Positions 8,019 through 16,947 of a stretch of DNA of 64,000 bases are shown here, one piece after another; position 1 is the first letter of the stretch, and the number at the start of each line of letters is the position of its first letter. This DNA is from Shinella zoogloeoides (GTDB taxonomy: Bacteria; Pseudomonadota; Alphaproteobacteria; Rhizobiales; Rhizobiaceae), in NCBI RefSeq assembly GCF_003574625.1, contig NZ_QNUJ01000006.1, positions 344,551 to 408,550 of the forward strand. Direction: 5' to 3'. The notes under the pieces are model-generated. The model was not told the origin of the DNA. It saw nothing but the letters and a program-made list of their open reading frames with translations, and ran no database searches. The position numbers and the translations under genes were made by a program.

Positions 8019-8240
8019 ATGGGTCGCAAACCGGAGGAATATGCGCGGCTTCTGGCCAGCGCACTTTGCAAGTTGCATGCAGCAGAATCTCGCGGCGGGT
8101 CGCCGCTTCTTTCAGAAAACAGCGTTCGCGTAATCAGCCAGACCATTGCCGCGGCGATGGACGAGGCACGGAATATCCACATCCATGAAGAGCTGACGGC
8201 GATGAACGAGCGCCGCGAGCGTGTCCTGCTTCACTCCTGA
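8019..8240 (+). CDS. Small hypothetical protein, 73 residues
   Basis: The product starts MGRKPEEYARLLASALCKLH and is mostly helical and charged, with no signal peptide or membrane span; the last third is rich in Glu and Arg (EELTAMNERRERVLLHS). The start at 8019 has GGGGA five bases upstream; a longer in-frame start at 7968 overlaps the direct repeats and lacks a ribosome binding site. The gene sits alone in an AT-richer patch and is followed by a hairpin, so it is probably monocistronic. I do not recognise a family. Confidence 0.55.
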   Translation: MGRKPEEYARLLASALCKLHAAESRGGSPLLSENSVRVISQTIAAAMDEARNIHIHEELTAMNERRERVLLHS

Positions 8241-8281
8241 TCGTAAGCTTATGGCGCGGGTTTGTACTGCGTATTGCGCCA

Positions 8282-8293
8282 ATGACATGTCAT
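8282..8293. promoter_or_regulatory. Perfect 12-base palindrome
   Basis: ATGACATGTCAT is a complete palindrome in the gap before the SDR gene at 8427. It lies upstream of a terminator-like hairpin, so its relation to either neighbour is unclear. Confidence 0.25.
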
Positions 8294-8306
8294 GATCACG
8301 GAGCTG

Positions 8307-8345
8307 CCGCCCGAAGCCGCGTATTCTGGCTTCGGGCGGTCTATT
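8307..8345 (+). terminator. Probable terminator after the 73-residue gene
   Basis: A 12-base perfect stem (CCGCCCGAAGCC at 8307-8318 with GGCTTCGGGCGG at 8328-8339), a nine-base loop and the tail TCTATTC. The tail is only moderately T-rich. Confidence 0.65.
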
Positions 8346-8426
8346 CATGTCCTGAGGTGACTTTCCCGGTGCGGGGCGATAGGTCCTCATAAGGCCTGTG
8401 GCATCGATTCTGAGGAGGAACCCGAC

Positions 8427-9203
8427 ATGACGCAATGGGGCAGCACCGGCAAGGGCAGGATCGCACTGGTGACGGGCGGCGGAACAGGCATCGGCCTTGC
8501 AATCGCGCGCGCCCTCAGCGCCGAAGGCTATGCCGTCGTCATTACCGGGCGGCGGCTTGCCGTGCTGGAAACGGCGGCGGGGGAGATTGCTGCGGCGACG
8601 GGCAATCCTGTGCGGGGCATCGCCTGCGACGTCGGCGATCCCTTGCAGGTGGCGGCCGTCTTTGCCGAGGTGAAGCAGGAATTCGGCCGGCTCGACGTTC
8701 TCGTCAACAATGCCGGCTCCAATGTCTCGCCGGCATTGCTGGAGGACATTCCCTTCGAGGAATGGTCGAGCATCCTCGCCGCGAACCTCACCGGCGCGTT
8801 TCTCTGCACCCAGCAGGCCTTCCGCATCATGAAGGACCAGAGCCCGCGCGGCGGGCGCATCATCAACAACGGCTCGATTTCCGCGACCGCGCCGCGCCCC
8901 AATTCCGCGCCCTATACCGCGACGAAGCACGCCATCACCGGCCTCACCAAATCGATCGCGCTCGACGGGCGCAAATACGATATCGCCTGCGGCCAGATCG
9001 ACATCGGCAACGCGGCGACCGACATGACCTCCCGCATGAATGCCGGCGTTCTGCAGGCCAACGGCGAAATCGCCTCCGAGCCGACCATGTCGGTCAGGCA
9101 CGTCGCCGACGCGGTCGTCTACATGGCCAGCCTGCCGCTCGACGCCAACGTGCTGACCATGACGGTGATGGCGACCAACATGCCGTTCGTCGGGCGGGGG
9201 TAG
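8427..9203 (+). CDS. Short-chain dehydrogenase/reductase
   Basis: 258 residues with all classical SDR signatures: [12 protein letters not shown] for the NAD(P) phosphates (about residues 17-28), DVGD, NNAGS, active-site Ser in NNGSISA and the YTATK catalytic Tyr-Lys pair. GAGGAGG lies eight bases before the ATG. The C-terminus ([13 protein letters not shown]) is unlike the usual DGG ending and is typical of the uncharacterised SDRs often annotated as 3-oxoacyl-ACP reductase-like. It stands alone between convergent or unrelated genes; substrate unknown. Confidence 0.93.
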   Translation: MTQWGSTGKGRIALVTGGGTGIGLAIARALSAEGYAVVITGRRLAVLETAAGEIAAATGNPVRGIACDVGDPLQVAAVFAEVKQEFGRLDVLVNNAGSNVSPALLEDIPFEEWSSILAANLTGAFLCTQQAFRIMKDQSPRGGRIINNGSISATAPRPNSAPYTATKHAITGLTKSIALDGRKYDIACGQIDIGNAATDMTSRMNAGVLQANGEIASEPTMSVRHVADAVVYMASLPLDANVLTMTVMATNMPFVGRG

Positions 9204-9246
9204 GGCCCGTATCGGCCCGGGCCCGGCGGTGGCGCGCGTTTCAGGA

Positions 9247-9876
9247 TTACTGCGACAGGATTGTTGAAATCCAGGGGTGAGCGGTGCAGTCCGTGAGCCC
9301 GCGATAGAGGATGCCCTCCCATCCGAAGGCGCTGGCGGCCTGCACCACCGCCTCCGAATCGTCGAAGAAGAGGGGCGGTTCGTCCTGGGGCCCGAGGATT
9401 TCCGCGGCGCGCTCGAAGAAGGCGCGCGTGGGCTTCAGCGCGCCGAACCGGGCCGCGTGAAACATATCGTCGAACAGGTTCTCGAAGCCGTGCCTGTTCC
9501 AGAGATGGAACGCGCGCAGGTGTTCCTGGTTGGTCGCGACATAGAGGCGGGCGCGTCCCGTCCGCCGGAGGCGACGGACGACATCCAGCAATTGCCGGTT
9601 CAGGTGACTGTCGCGATCCAGCCAGTAGCTGGCGACGACGAAGGGCGAGCCGTGAAAGCCCAGTTTCGGAAGGACCTCTTCAAGGGCCGAAAGCAGCGCC
9701 TTGCGGCCCGTCAGGACCTCTTTCTCGAAGGCCTGCTTGATGAAGAGATCGCGGAATGCCGCCGGATCGATGCCGAGATCGGCAAGCAAGTGCTCGTCCC
9801 ATCGGCGGCGGCGCTCCGTCTGCCCCGTATAGCCATGGACGAGGACGCCATCCACATCGAAGAGCACCGACCTCAA
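9247..9876 (-). CDS. HAD-superfamily hydrolase, TTG start
   Basis: 209 residues of a haloacid dehalogenase-like hydrolase, subfamily IA. Motif I is LFDVDGVLVHG (nucleophile and acid/base Asp), motif II ATNQE, motif III Lys in GALKPTRAFFERA and motif IV PLFFDDSEAVV, all in order; the cap domain follows motif I. The frame extends upstream to 9960, into the next gene, but TTG at 9876 places the hydrophobic strand of motif I at residue 3-6 and has AAAGGGAA seven bases upstream, so it is the likelier start. Probably a phosphatase; substrate unknown. Confidence 0.88.
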   Translation of the reverse strand: MRSVLFDVDGVLVHGYTGQTERRRRWDEHLLADLGIDPAAFRDLFIKQAFEKEVLTGRKALLSALEEVLPKLGFHGSPFVVASYWLDRDSHLNRQLLDVVRRLRRTGRARLYVATNQEHLRAFHLWNRHGFENLFDDMFHAARFGALKPTRAFFERAAEILGPQDEPPLFFDDSEAVVQAASAFGWEGILYRGLTDCTAHPWISTILSQ

Positions 9877-9901
9877 GACAATTCCCTTTCGGCTTGATGG
9901 C

Positions 9902-10156
9902 TTAACGCCGCGGCTCGCCGCCTGCGGCGTAGACCGTCTTCTGCTGGAACTTGAAGACATGGCCGCAGCGGCAGCGGATCATGTGCTTGTCGGGATATTT
10001 CGAGGGCCGTTCGGTGAGGAAGCCGCGCGGCAGGGAATCGACGGTGAAATCCGGGTGAGCGCGGGTCGGCATGTCGTCCTCGGAGACTTCCGCATAGCCG
10101 GCATTGCCGCACATGGCGCATTCCAGTTTGCGCGAATAGCGGTCGCGGGCGGCCAT
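9902..10156 (-). CDS. Small protein with zinc-ribbon-like cysteines
   Basis: 84 residues containing two cysteine pairs, CAMCGNAG (about residues 13-20) and RCRCGHVF (about residues 61-68), an arrangement that could hold one zinc ion. AAGGAGTCC lies just before the ATG. No signal peptide or membrane helix. It is 25 bases upstream of the HAD hydrolase on the same strand and may be cotranscribed with it. Function unknown; could be a nucleic-acid binding or metal-binding accessory protein. Confidence 0.75.
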   Translation of the reverse strand: MAARDRYSRKLECAMCGNAGYAEVSEDDMPTRAHPDFTVDSLPRGFLTERPSKYPDKHMIRCRCGHVFKFQQKTVYAAGGEPRR

Positions 10157-10212
10157 GAGGGACTCCTTCGTCGGTTAGGGTTCGCCGTTAATAGGCATCG
10201 GCCCGGCCGGTT

Positions 10213-11070
10213 TCAAGGATTCGATGCGGCCAGCAAAGCCTGTAGGGCGGTGATGATGCGGCGGTGCTGGTGGGCGTGGCGGGTGCGCACGTTGACGGCG
10301 GCGTAGACCGGCTGGGCGATAGGCTCGGCGCCTTCCACCCGGCTTGCCGCGCCAGCCTGCACCAGCCGCGCGGCGTCGGCCGCCGTCACGAAGGCCGAGC
10401 CGCCCAGCTTCTGCATCAGCGCGAGGATGGCGGTCGTCTCGCCGCTGGCGATGGGGGCGGTGGAAAGGCCGGGATAGGCCTGCCGGTGCAGCCGGTCGAA
10501 GGCGGGGGAGTAGACGGCCTGGATATAATCCTCCGGCCTGACGTCCTCGATGCGGCTTACCCGGTTGCTCACCATGTCGTAGCGTACATCGCCGATGCGC
10601 TCGTAATGGAGGTCCGGCAGATAATGCGGCGTGAAGAGGATGGCGAGGTCGAGGTCGCCCGCGCCGAGGTCGCGGTTCATCTGGTTGGAGTAGTCTACCT
10701 CCAGATAGATCGACGTCGCCGGCAGCTCCATCCGCACCGCCGCCAGCCAGTCGCCGGCATAATGGGCGGCAAGGTCGTGCTGAAGGCCGAGGCGCATGGA
10801 GCGCTCGTAGGCGCCCGCCGTTTCCACCGCCCGTGCCGCCTCGTGCCACTGGTGCTGCAGGGCCTTGGCGTGGTCGAGGAAGCGCAGGCCTGCGGCGGTC
10901 GGCTGGGTGCCGCCCTTGTTGCGCGCGAAGAGCTTCCGGGCGAACAGCGCCTCCAGCGCGTTGATGCGATGCGTGACCGTCGATTGCGTGATGTTCAGCC
11001 GCTCCGCCGTGCGGTTGAAATTGCGCGTTTCCATCAGGTCGAGGAATGTCTCAATCAGGGCAATCTGCAT
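10213..11070 (-). CDS. LysR-family transcriptional regulator, divergent to the DMGDH-like genes
   Basis: 285 residues. The N-terminal winged HTH (about residues 1-60: FLDLMETRNFNRTAERLNITQSTVTHRINALE) is followed by a LysR effector-binding domain. The ATG at 11070 begins the canonical MQIALIETFLDLMETRNF; the frame runs on to 11214 but would cross the divergent promoter. It is transcribed away from two dimethylglycine-dehydrogenase-like genes starting at 11199, with a TAATCG/CGATTA dyad in the 128-base gap, so it probably controls them in response to a methylated amine or an intermediate. Confidence 0.92.
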   Translation of the reverse strand: MQIALIETFLDLMETRNFNRTAERLNITQSTVTHRINALEALFARKLFARNKGGTQPTAAGLRFLDHAKALQHQWHEAARAVETAGAYERSMRLGLQHDLAAHYAGDWLAAVRMELPATSIYLEVDYSNQMNRDLGAGDLDLAILFTPHYLPDLHYERIGDVRYDMVSNRVSRIEDVRPEDYIQAVYSPAFDRLHRQAYPGLSTAPIASGETTAILALMQKLGGSAFVTAADAARLVQAGAASRVEGAEPIAQPVYAAVNVRTRHAHQHRRIITALQALLAASNP

Positions 11071-11106
11071 GAACGCGCCGTATTTTCTCAATGTTTGACA
11101 ATAGTC

Positions 11107-11125
11107 TAATCGGCATCCTCGATTA
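11107..11125. promoter_or_regulatory. Candidate LysR operator in a divergent promoter
   Basis: TAATCG (11107-11112) and CGATTA (11120-11125) form a perfect six-base inverted repeat with a seven-base spacer, which also reads ATC-N9-GAT, the form of many LysR-type regulator boxes. It lies 37 bases from the LysR start and 74 bases from the flavoprotein start. Confidence 0.55.
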
Positions 11126-11198
11126 ATAAAGCGAAATCCTCCGCTTGTCCCCCGGCGCTTTGGTTGCCACAAATCCCCGTCGAATAAGGGGAGCGAGA

Positions 11199-13649
11199 AT
11201 GTCCGCACTGCCAAGCCATGCCCGTGTCGTCATCATCGGTGGAGGCGCTGTCGGCGCATCCGCCCTCTATCATCTGGCGAAAGCCGGATGGACCGATTGC
11301 GTGCTGCTCGAGAAGAACGAGCTGACCGCCGGCTCGACATGGCATGCCGCCGGCAACGTGCCGACCTTCTCCTCCTCCTGGTCGATCATGAACATGCAGC
11401 GCTATTCCGCCTCGCTCTACCGGGAGCTTGGCGAGCTGGTCGACTATCCCATGAACTACCATGTCACCGGCTCGATCCGCCTCGGCCACTCGAAGGAGCG
11501 GTTGCAGGAGTTCAAGCGCGTCGTCGGCATGGGCCGCTACCAGGGCATGGACCTCGACATCCTGACGCCCGACGAGATGCGCGGCAGATATCCCTTCCTC
11601 GAAACGCACGACCTTACCGGCGCGCTTTACGATCCCAATGACGGCGACATCGACCCCGCGCAGCTCACGCAGGCGCTCGCCAAGGGCGCGCGCGACATGG
11701 GCGCGAAGATCTTCCGCTTCTGTCCCGCCACCGGCGCGCGGCGCGAGGGGGAGGAGTGGGTGATCTCCACGCCGCAGGGCGAAATCCGCTGCGAGAAGGT
11801 GGTCAACGCTGCCGGCTACTATGCCCGCGAGGTGGGCAAATGGTTCGGCCGTGACGTGCCGATGATGGTGATGAGCCATCAGTACATTCTCTTCGAGGAA
11901 ATCCCCGAGCTTGCCGCATGGTCGAGGGAGGCCGGGCACAAGCTGCCGCTGCTGCGCGACGTGGACTCGTCCTACTATCTCCGCCAGGAAAAGACGGGCA
12001 TGAATCTCGGCCCCTATGAGCGGAACTGCAAGGCGCATTGGGTGACGCCTGACGATCCGATGCCGGACGATTTCTCCTTCCAGCTCTTCCCCGACGATCT
12101 CGACCGTCTCGAATGGTATCTCAACGACGCCGTCGAGCGCGTGCCGATCCTCGGAACGGCGGGCCTGTCGCGCATGATCAACGGCCCCATTCCCTATGCG
12201 CCCGACGGCAACCCGCTGATCGGCCCGATGCCTGGCGTGCCGAATGCCTTCGAGGCCTGCGTCTTCACCTTCGGCATCTGCCAGGCGGGTGGGGCCGGCA
12301 AGGTGCTGGCGGAATGGGTCACGGAAGGCGAGACGGAGTGGGACATGTGGTCCTGCGATCCGCGCCGCTACACGAGCTTTGCCGCCGACAAGGACTATTG
12401 CATCGCCAAGGGCATGGAAATCTACGGCCACGAATATGCGATGCACTTCCCCAAGCATGCATGGCCGGCGGGCCGGGACAGGAAGCTCTCGCCGATCCAC
12501 GACCGCATCAAGGCGCTCGGCGGCCAGTTCAAGCCCTATAACGGCTGGGAGCGTGCCAACTGGTACGCCAGGCCCGGCGACGATCTTTCGGAGGAATCCA
12601 CCCAGACCTGGAACCGCGAGGGGCCGTGGCGCCCGCGCATCGAGGAGGAGTGCCGCGCCGTCACCGAGGCCGCCGGCATCCTCGACCTTCCCGGCTTCTC
12701 CCGCTTCCGTGTGAAGGGGGAGGGCGCGACGGCGTGGCTCTCCTCGCTCATCACCGGCAAGGTGCCGAAGCCCGGCCGCATAGGCCTTGCCTATTTCTCC
12801 GACGACAAGGGCCGCATCGTCACGGAAATGTCCGTCATGATGCTGGACGAGGACTTCTTCTTCCTCATCACCGCCGCGACCGCCCAGTGGCACGATTTCG
12901 AATGGCTGACGAAGCATCTGCCTGACAATGCCGCCTTCACCATCGATGACGTGACGGACAATTTCTCCTGCCAGATCCTTTCCGGCCCGAATTCCCGCGC
13001 CATCCTTGCCGATGTGTCCGATGCCGACCTTTCCAAGGGCTGGCTGACGCACCAGAGCTGCCAGATCGCCGGCCGCTGGTGCCAGCTCGTGCGCGTTTCC
13101 TTCGCCGGCGAGCTCGGCTGGGAAATCCACACGAAGATCGAGGACACCGCCGCCATCTTCGACGCCGTGTGGGCGGCGGGGCAGAAGCATGGCCTGAAGC
13201 CTTTCGGCATGGAGGCGCTGGACAGCCTGCGCATCGAGAAGGGCTATCGTGCGTGGAAGGGCGATCTTTCGACCGACTACACGATCCTGCAGGGCGGCCT
13301 CGACCGTTTCGTCGACTGGACCAAGCCCGACTTCAAGGGCAAGCCGGCTCTGGAGCGCGAGAAGCAGCAGGGCGTCACCAAGCGCTTCGTGACGCTGACG
13401 GTGGAAGCCGGCGAATGCGACGCGCCCTACATGTCGACGCTCTGGCACGGCGGCAAGGTCGTCGGCGAGACGACCTCCGGCAACTGGGGCTACCGCACCG
13501 GAAAATCCATCGCGCTCGGCATGCTGCGCGCCGACCTTACCGTGCCCGGCACGGAAATCGAGGTGGAAATCTACGGCGACCGCTTCAAGGCGACCGTCCA
13601 GCCGGACGGCCCGCTCTTCGACCCCAACAATGAAAGACTGCGCGCATGA
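11199..13649 (+). CDS. Dimethylglycine/sarcosine dehydrogenase-type flavoprotein, copy 1
   Basis: 816 residues. Layout is that of DMGDH and sarcosine dehydrogenase: an N-terminal DAO-type FAD domain (RVVIIGGGAVGAS near residue 10, TWHAAG near 50, the motif carrying the FAD-linking His in the mammalian enzymes), a central FAO domain, and a C-terminal GcvT-like aminomethyltransferase domain (about residues 430-816) that passes the released one-carbon unit to tetrahydrofolate. GGGAGCGAGA precedes the ATG, which is chosen over an earlier in-frame start at 11145. It overlaps the next gene by ATGA. Likely oxidative N-demethylation of dimethylglycine, sarcosine or a related amine; the exact substrate is not readable. 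Confidence 0.9.
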   Translation: MSALPSHARVVIIGGGAVGASALYHLAKAGWTDCVLLEKNELTAGSTWHAAGNVPTFSSSWSIMNMQRYSASLYRELGELVDYPMNYHVTGSIRLGHSKERLQEFKRVVGMGRYQGMDLDILTPDEMRGRYPFLETHDLTGALYDPNDGDIDPAQLTQALAKGARDMGAKIFRFCPATGARREGEEWVISTPQGEIRCEKVVNAAGYYAREVGKWFGRDVPMMVMSHQYILFEEIPELAAWSREAGHKLPLLRDVDSSYYLRQEKTGMNLGPYERNCKAHWVTPDDPMPDDFSFQLFPDDLDRLEWYLNDAVERVPILGTAGLSRMINGPIPYAPDGNPLIGPMPGVPNAFEACVFTFGICQAGGAGKVLAEWVTEGETEWDMWSCDPRRYTSFAADKDYCIAKGMEIYGHEYAMHFPKHAWPAGRDRKLSPIHDRIKALGGQFKPYNGWERANWYARPGDDLSEESTQTWNREGPWRPRIEEECRAVTEAAGILDLPGFSRFRVKGEGATAWLSSLITGKVPKPGRIGLAYFSDDKGRIVTEMSVMMLDEDFFFLITAATAQWHDFEWLTKHLPDNAAFTIDDVTDNFSCQILSGPNSRAILADVSDADLSKGWLTHQSCQIAGRWCQLVRVSFAGELGWEIHTKIEDTAAIFDAVWAAGQKHGLKPFGMEALDSLRIEKGYRAWKGDLSTDYTILQGGLDRFVDWTKPDFKGKPALEREKQQGVTKRFVTLTVEAGECDAPYMSTLWHGGKVVGETTSGNWGYRTGKSIALGMLRADLTVPGTEIEVEIYGDRFKATVQPDGPLFDPNNERLRA

Positions 13650-16093
13650 GCAAGCCCATTCCCTCCAAGGCGAGAGCCGTCATCATCGGCGGCGGCGTCT
13701 CCGGCTGCTCGGTCGCCTATCACCTCGCCAAGCTCGGCTGGACGGATGTGGTGCTGCTGGAGCGCAAGCAGCTCACGTCGGGCACGACATGGCACGCCGC
13801 CGGCCTCATCGGCCAGCTCCGCGCCTCGCAGAACATGACGCGCCTCGCCAAATACTCCGCCGACCTCTACGTCAAGCTGGAGGCAGAGACCGGCATCGGC
13901 ACCGGCATGCGCCAGTGCGGCTCGATGACCGTGGCACTGACCGAGGAGCGCAAGGAGGAAATCTACCGCCAGGCCTCGCTCGCCCGCGCCTTCGATATCG
14001 ACGTGCGCGAGATCAGCGTGGACGAGGTGAAGGGGCTCTATCCGCACCTCAACACGGCGGATGTGAAGGCCGCCGTGCACCTGCCGCTCGACGGCCAGTG
14101 CGACCCGGCCAATATTGCGATGGCCTTGGCGAAGGGCGCGCGGCAGAACGGCGCGACGGTCATCGAGAACGTCAAGGTGACGTCGGTGCTGACGAAGGAC
14201 GGCCGGGTGACGGGCGTTGCCTGCGAGCAGAACGGCGAGACTTTCACCATAGAGACCGACAATGTCGTCAACGCCGCCGGCATGTGGGGGCGCACGCTCG
14301 CCGACATGTCGGGCGTCACGCTGCCGCTGCATGCCTGCGAGCATTTCTACATCGTCACCGAGCCGATCCCGAACCTTCAGCGCCTGCCGGTGCTGCGCGT
14401 GCCGGACGAATGCACCTATTACAAGGAGGACGCCGGCAAGATGCTGATCGGCGCCTTCGAACTGAAGGCCAAGCCCTGGGGCATGGACGGTATTTCGGAA
14501 GACTTCTGCTTCGACCAGTTGCCGGAGGATTTCGACCATTTCCAGCCGATCCTCGAAAACGCCATCAACCGCATGCCGATACTGGAGACCGCCGGCATCC
14601 ACACCTTCTTCAACGGCCCGGAGAGCTTCACGCCCGATGACCGCTACTATCTCGGCGAGGCTCCGCAGCTGAAGGGCTACTGGGTCGCCGCCGGCTACAA
14701 TTCCATCGGCATCGTTTCCTCCGGCGGCGCGGGCATGGCGCTTGCCCAGTGGATGAACGACGGCGAGCCGCCCTTCGATCTCTGGGAAGTCGATATCCGC
14801 CGCGCCCAGCCGTTCCAGCGGAACCGCGCTTACCTCAAGGATCGCGTCTCCGAAACGCTCGGCCTGCTCTATGCCGACCATTTCCCCTATCGCCAGATGG
14901 CGACGGCCCGCGGCGTGCGGCGCTCGCCACTGCACGAACACCTGAAGGCGCGCGGCGCGGTCTTCGGCGAGGTGGCCGGCTGGGAGCGCGCCAACTGGTT
15001 CGCCAAGGATGGGCAGGAGCGGGAATACCGCTATTCGTGGAAGCGGCAGAACTGGTTCGAGAACCAGAGGCAAGAGCACCTTGCCGTCCGCAACGGCGTC
15101 GGCCTCTTCGACATGACCTCCTTCGGCAAGATCCGTGTTGAGGGTCGCGATGCGCTGGCTTTCCTGCAAAAGCTCTGCGCCAACCAGATGGATGTCGCCC
15201 CCGGCAAGATCGTCTATACCCAGATGCTCAATGCCCGCGGCGGCATCGAGAGCGACCTGACGGTGACGCGCCTTTCGGAAACCGCCTTCTTCCTCGTCGT
15301 GCCCGGCGCGACGCTCCAGCGCGACCTCGCCTGGCTGCGCAAGCACCTCGCGGACGAGTTCGTCGTCATCACCGATGTCACGGCGGCCGAAAGCGTGCTC
15401 TGCGTCATGGGGCCGAAGGCGCGCGACCTCATGCAGAAGGTCAGCCCCAACGACTTCTCCAACGTCCATCATCCCTTCGCGACGGCGCGCGAGATCGAGA
15501 TCGGCATGGGCCTCGCCCGCGCCCATCGCGTCACCTATGTCGGCGAACTTGGCTGGGAACTCTACGTCTCCACCGACCAGACCGCCCATGTCTTCGAGGT
15601 GCTGGAGGCGGCCGGAGCCGATGTCGGCCTGAAACTCTGCGGCCTGCACACGCTCGACAGCTGCCGTATCGAAAAGGCCTACCGCCATTTCGGCCACGAC
15701 ATCACCGACGAGGATCACGTTCTGGAAGCCGGCCTCGGCTTTGCCGTGCGCACGAAGAAGGGCGAGTTCATCGGCCGCGATGCGGTTCTGCGTAAGCAGG
15801 AGGAGGGGCTGAAGCGCCGCATGGTGCAGTTCCGCCTCACCGATCCGGAGCCTCTGCTCTTCCACAACGAGGCGCTGGTGCGCGACGGGAAAATCGTCTC
15901 CACCGTGACCTCGGGCAATTACGGCCATGCCCTTGGCGGGGCCATCGGCATGGGCTACGTTCCCTCGGAAGGCGAAAGCGAGGTGGATATCCTCGCCTCG
16001 CAATACGAGATCGAGATCGCCGGCGTGCGGGTGAAGGCGGAAGCCTCGCTCGTGCCGATGTATGATCCGAAAGCCGAAAGGGTGCGCGCCTGA
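13646..16093 (+). CDS. Dimethylglycine/sarcosine dehydrogenase-type flavoprotein, copy 2
   Basis: 815 residues with the same three-part architecture as the preceding gene: AVIIGGGVSGCSVAYHLAKL, TSGTTWHAAGL, then a GcvT-like C-terminal half ending with GVRVKAEASLVPMYDPKAER. Visible motifs are clearly paralogous to copy 1 but the sequence between them has diverged widely (for example in the substrate-domain loops), so the two copies probably take different substrates, such as dimethylglycine and sarcosine, rather than being a recent duplication. Coupled to copy 1 (ATGA) and to the next gene (one-base TGATG overlap), so all three form one translation unit. Confidence 0.9.
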   Translation: MSKPIPSKARAVIIGGGVSGCSVAYHLAKLGWTDVVLLERKQLTSGTTWHAAGLIGQLRASQNMTRLAKYSADLYVKLEAETGIGTGMRQCGSMTVALTEERKEEIYRQASLARAFDIDVREISVDEVKGLYPHLNTADVKAAVHLPLDGQCDPANIAMALAKGARQNGATVIENVKVTSVLTKDGRVTGVACEQNGETFTIETDNVVNAAGMWGRTLADMSGVTLPLHACEHFYIVTEPIPNLQRLPVLRVPDECTYYKEDAGKMLIGAFELKAKPWGMDGISEDFCFDQLPEDFDHFQPILENAINRMPILETAGIHTFFNGPESFTPDDRYYLGEAPQLKGYWVAAGYNSIGIVSSGGAGMALAQWMNDGEPPFDLWEVDIRRAQPFQRNRAYLKDRVSETLGLLYADHFPYRQMATARGVRRSPLHEHLKARGAVFGEVAGWERANWFAKDGQEREYRYSWKRQNWFENQRQEHLAVRNGVGLFDMTSFGKIRVEGRDALAFLQKLCANQMDVAPGKIVYTQMLNARGGIESDLTVTRLSETAFFLVVPGATLQRDLAWLRKHLADEFVVITDVTAAESVLCVMGPKARDLMQKVSPNDFSNVHHPFATAREIEIGMGLARAHRVTYVGELGWELYVSTDQTAHVFEVLEAAGADVGLKLCGLHTLDSCRIEKAYRHFGHDITDEDHVLEAGLGFAVRTKKGEFIGRDAVLRKQEEGLKRRMVQFRLTDPEPLLFHNEALVRDGKIVSTVTSGNYGHALGGAIGMGYVPSEGESEVDILASQYEIEIAGVRVKAEASLVPMYDPKAERVRA

Positions 16094-16929
16094 TGAACCT
16101 TGCCGAACGCCATCAACGGTTCCACGACCTGCACCAGTCGGGCTGCTTCGTCATCCCCAATCCGTGGGACATGGGGTCTGCCCGCATGATGGCGTCGGCC
16201 GGAGCCGCCGCGCTCGCCACCACCTCCGCCGGCTTCGCCTTCACGCTCGGCCGGCCCGACATGGGGCGGGTGACGCGCGAGGAATCGCTGAAACATGCCG
16301 AGGATATCGTCCGCGCCACGCCGCTTCCCGTCTCGGGTGATTTCGAGAACGGCTTTGCCGATGCGCCCGACGATGTGGCCGAGACGATCCGCCTTGCGGC
16401 CGAAGTCGGCCTTTCCGGCTGCTCCATCGAAGACACGCAGATGGTGGACGGCAACCCGGCCTATGCCTTCGACCTTTCCGTCGAGCGCATCCGCGCCGCT
16501 GCCGATGCCGCCCGCTCGCTCGGCCGGCCCTTCATCCTCTGCGCCCGCGCCGACGGCGTGATGAACGGCGTCTACGATCTCGACGAAGCCATCCGCCGCA
16601 TCCAGGCCTTCGAAAAGGCCGGGGCGGATCTGCTCTATGTTCCGGTACCGCCGGGTGCCGAGGAGCTGAAGCGCGTGCTCGCCTCCGTCTCGAAGCCCGT
16701 CAACGCGCTTGCCGCCGGGCCGCTGCGCCAGCTCACGGTGCCGCAGTTCGCCGCCCTCGGCGTGCGCCGCATCTCGCTCGGCTCGACGATCGCCCGCGTC
16801 ACCCACGCCGCCATCGCCGAGCAGATGGACGCCATCCTCAAGGACGGCAGCTTCGCGAAACTCTCAGCGGCCGCGTCCGGCGATGCCATCAACCGGATGC
16901 TGACAGCCGGCGCCGGCGAGGCGGATTGA
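16093..16929 (+). CDS. Isocitrate lyase/PEP mutase-family protein
   Basis: 278 residues of the PEP mutase/isocitrate lyase barrel: VIPNPWDMGSARMMASAGA, metal-ligand region GDFENGFADAPDDVAETI and SGCSIEDTQ, CARADGV and a C-terminal GVRRISLGS. Members cleave or hydrolyse C-C or P-C bonds of 2-oxo acids (2-methylisocitrate lyase, oxaloacetate hydrolase, phosphonopyruvate hydrolase). It lacks the KKCGH loop of true isocitrate lyases. Its translation is coupled to the tandem flavoproteins, so it may act on a product of the same pathway, but the reaction cannot be assigned. Confidence 0.88.
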   Translation: MNLAERHQRFHDLHQSGCFVIPNPWDMGSARMMASAGAAALATTSAGFAFTLGRPDMGRVTREESLKHAEDIVRATPLPVSGDFENGFADAPDDVAETIRLAAEVGLSGCSIEDTQMVDGNPAYAFDLSVERIRAAADAARSLGRPFILCARADGVMNGVYDLDEAIRRIQAFEKAGADLLYVPVPPGAEELKRVLASVSKPVNALAAGPLRQLTVPQFAALGVRRISLGSTIARVTHAAIAEQMDAILKDGSFAKLSAAASGDAINRMLTAGAGEAD

Positions 16930-16947
16930 TCTTTTTCCGTGTAATGC

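Noticed and set aside
8112..9101. Long minus-strand frame opposite the SDR gene
   Set aside because: It mirrors the codon positions of the SDR and has no recognisable motifs; GC-rich antisense shadow.
11106..16003. Very long minus-strand frames opposite the tandem flavoproteins
   Set aside because: Low-complexity shadow reading; the plus-strand genes have conserved motifs and ribosome binding sites.
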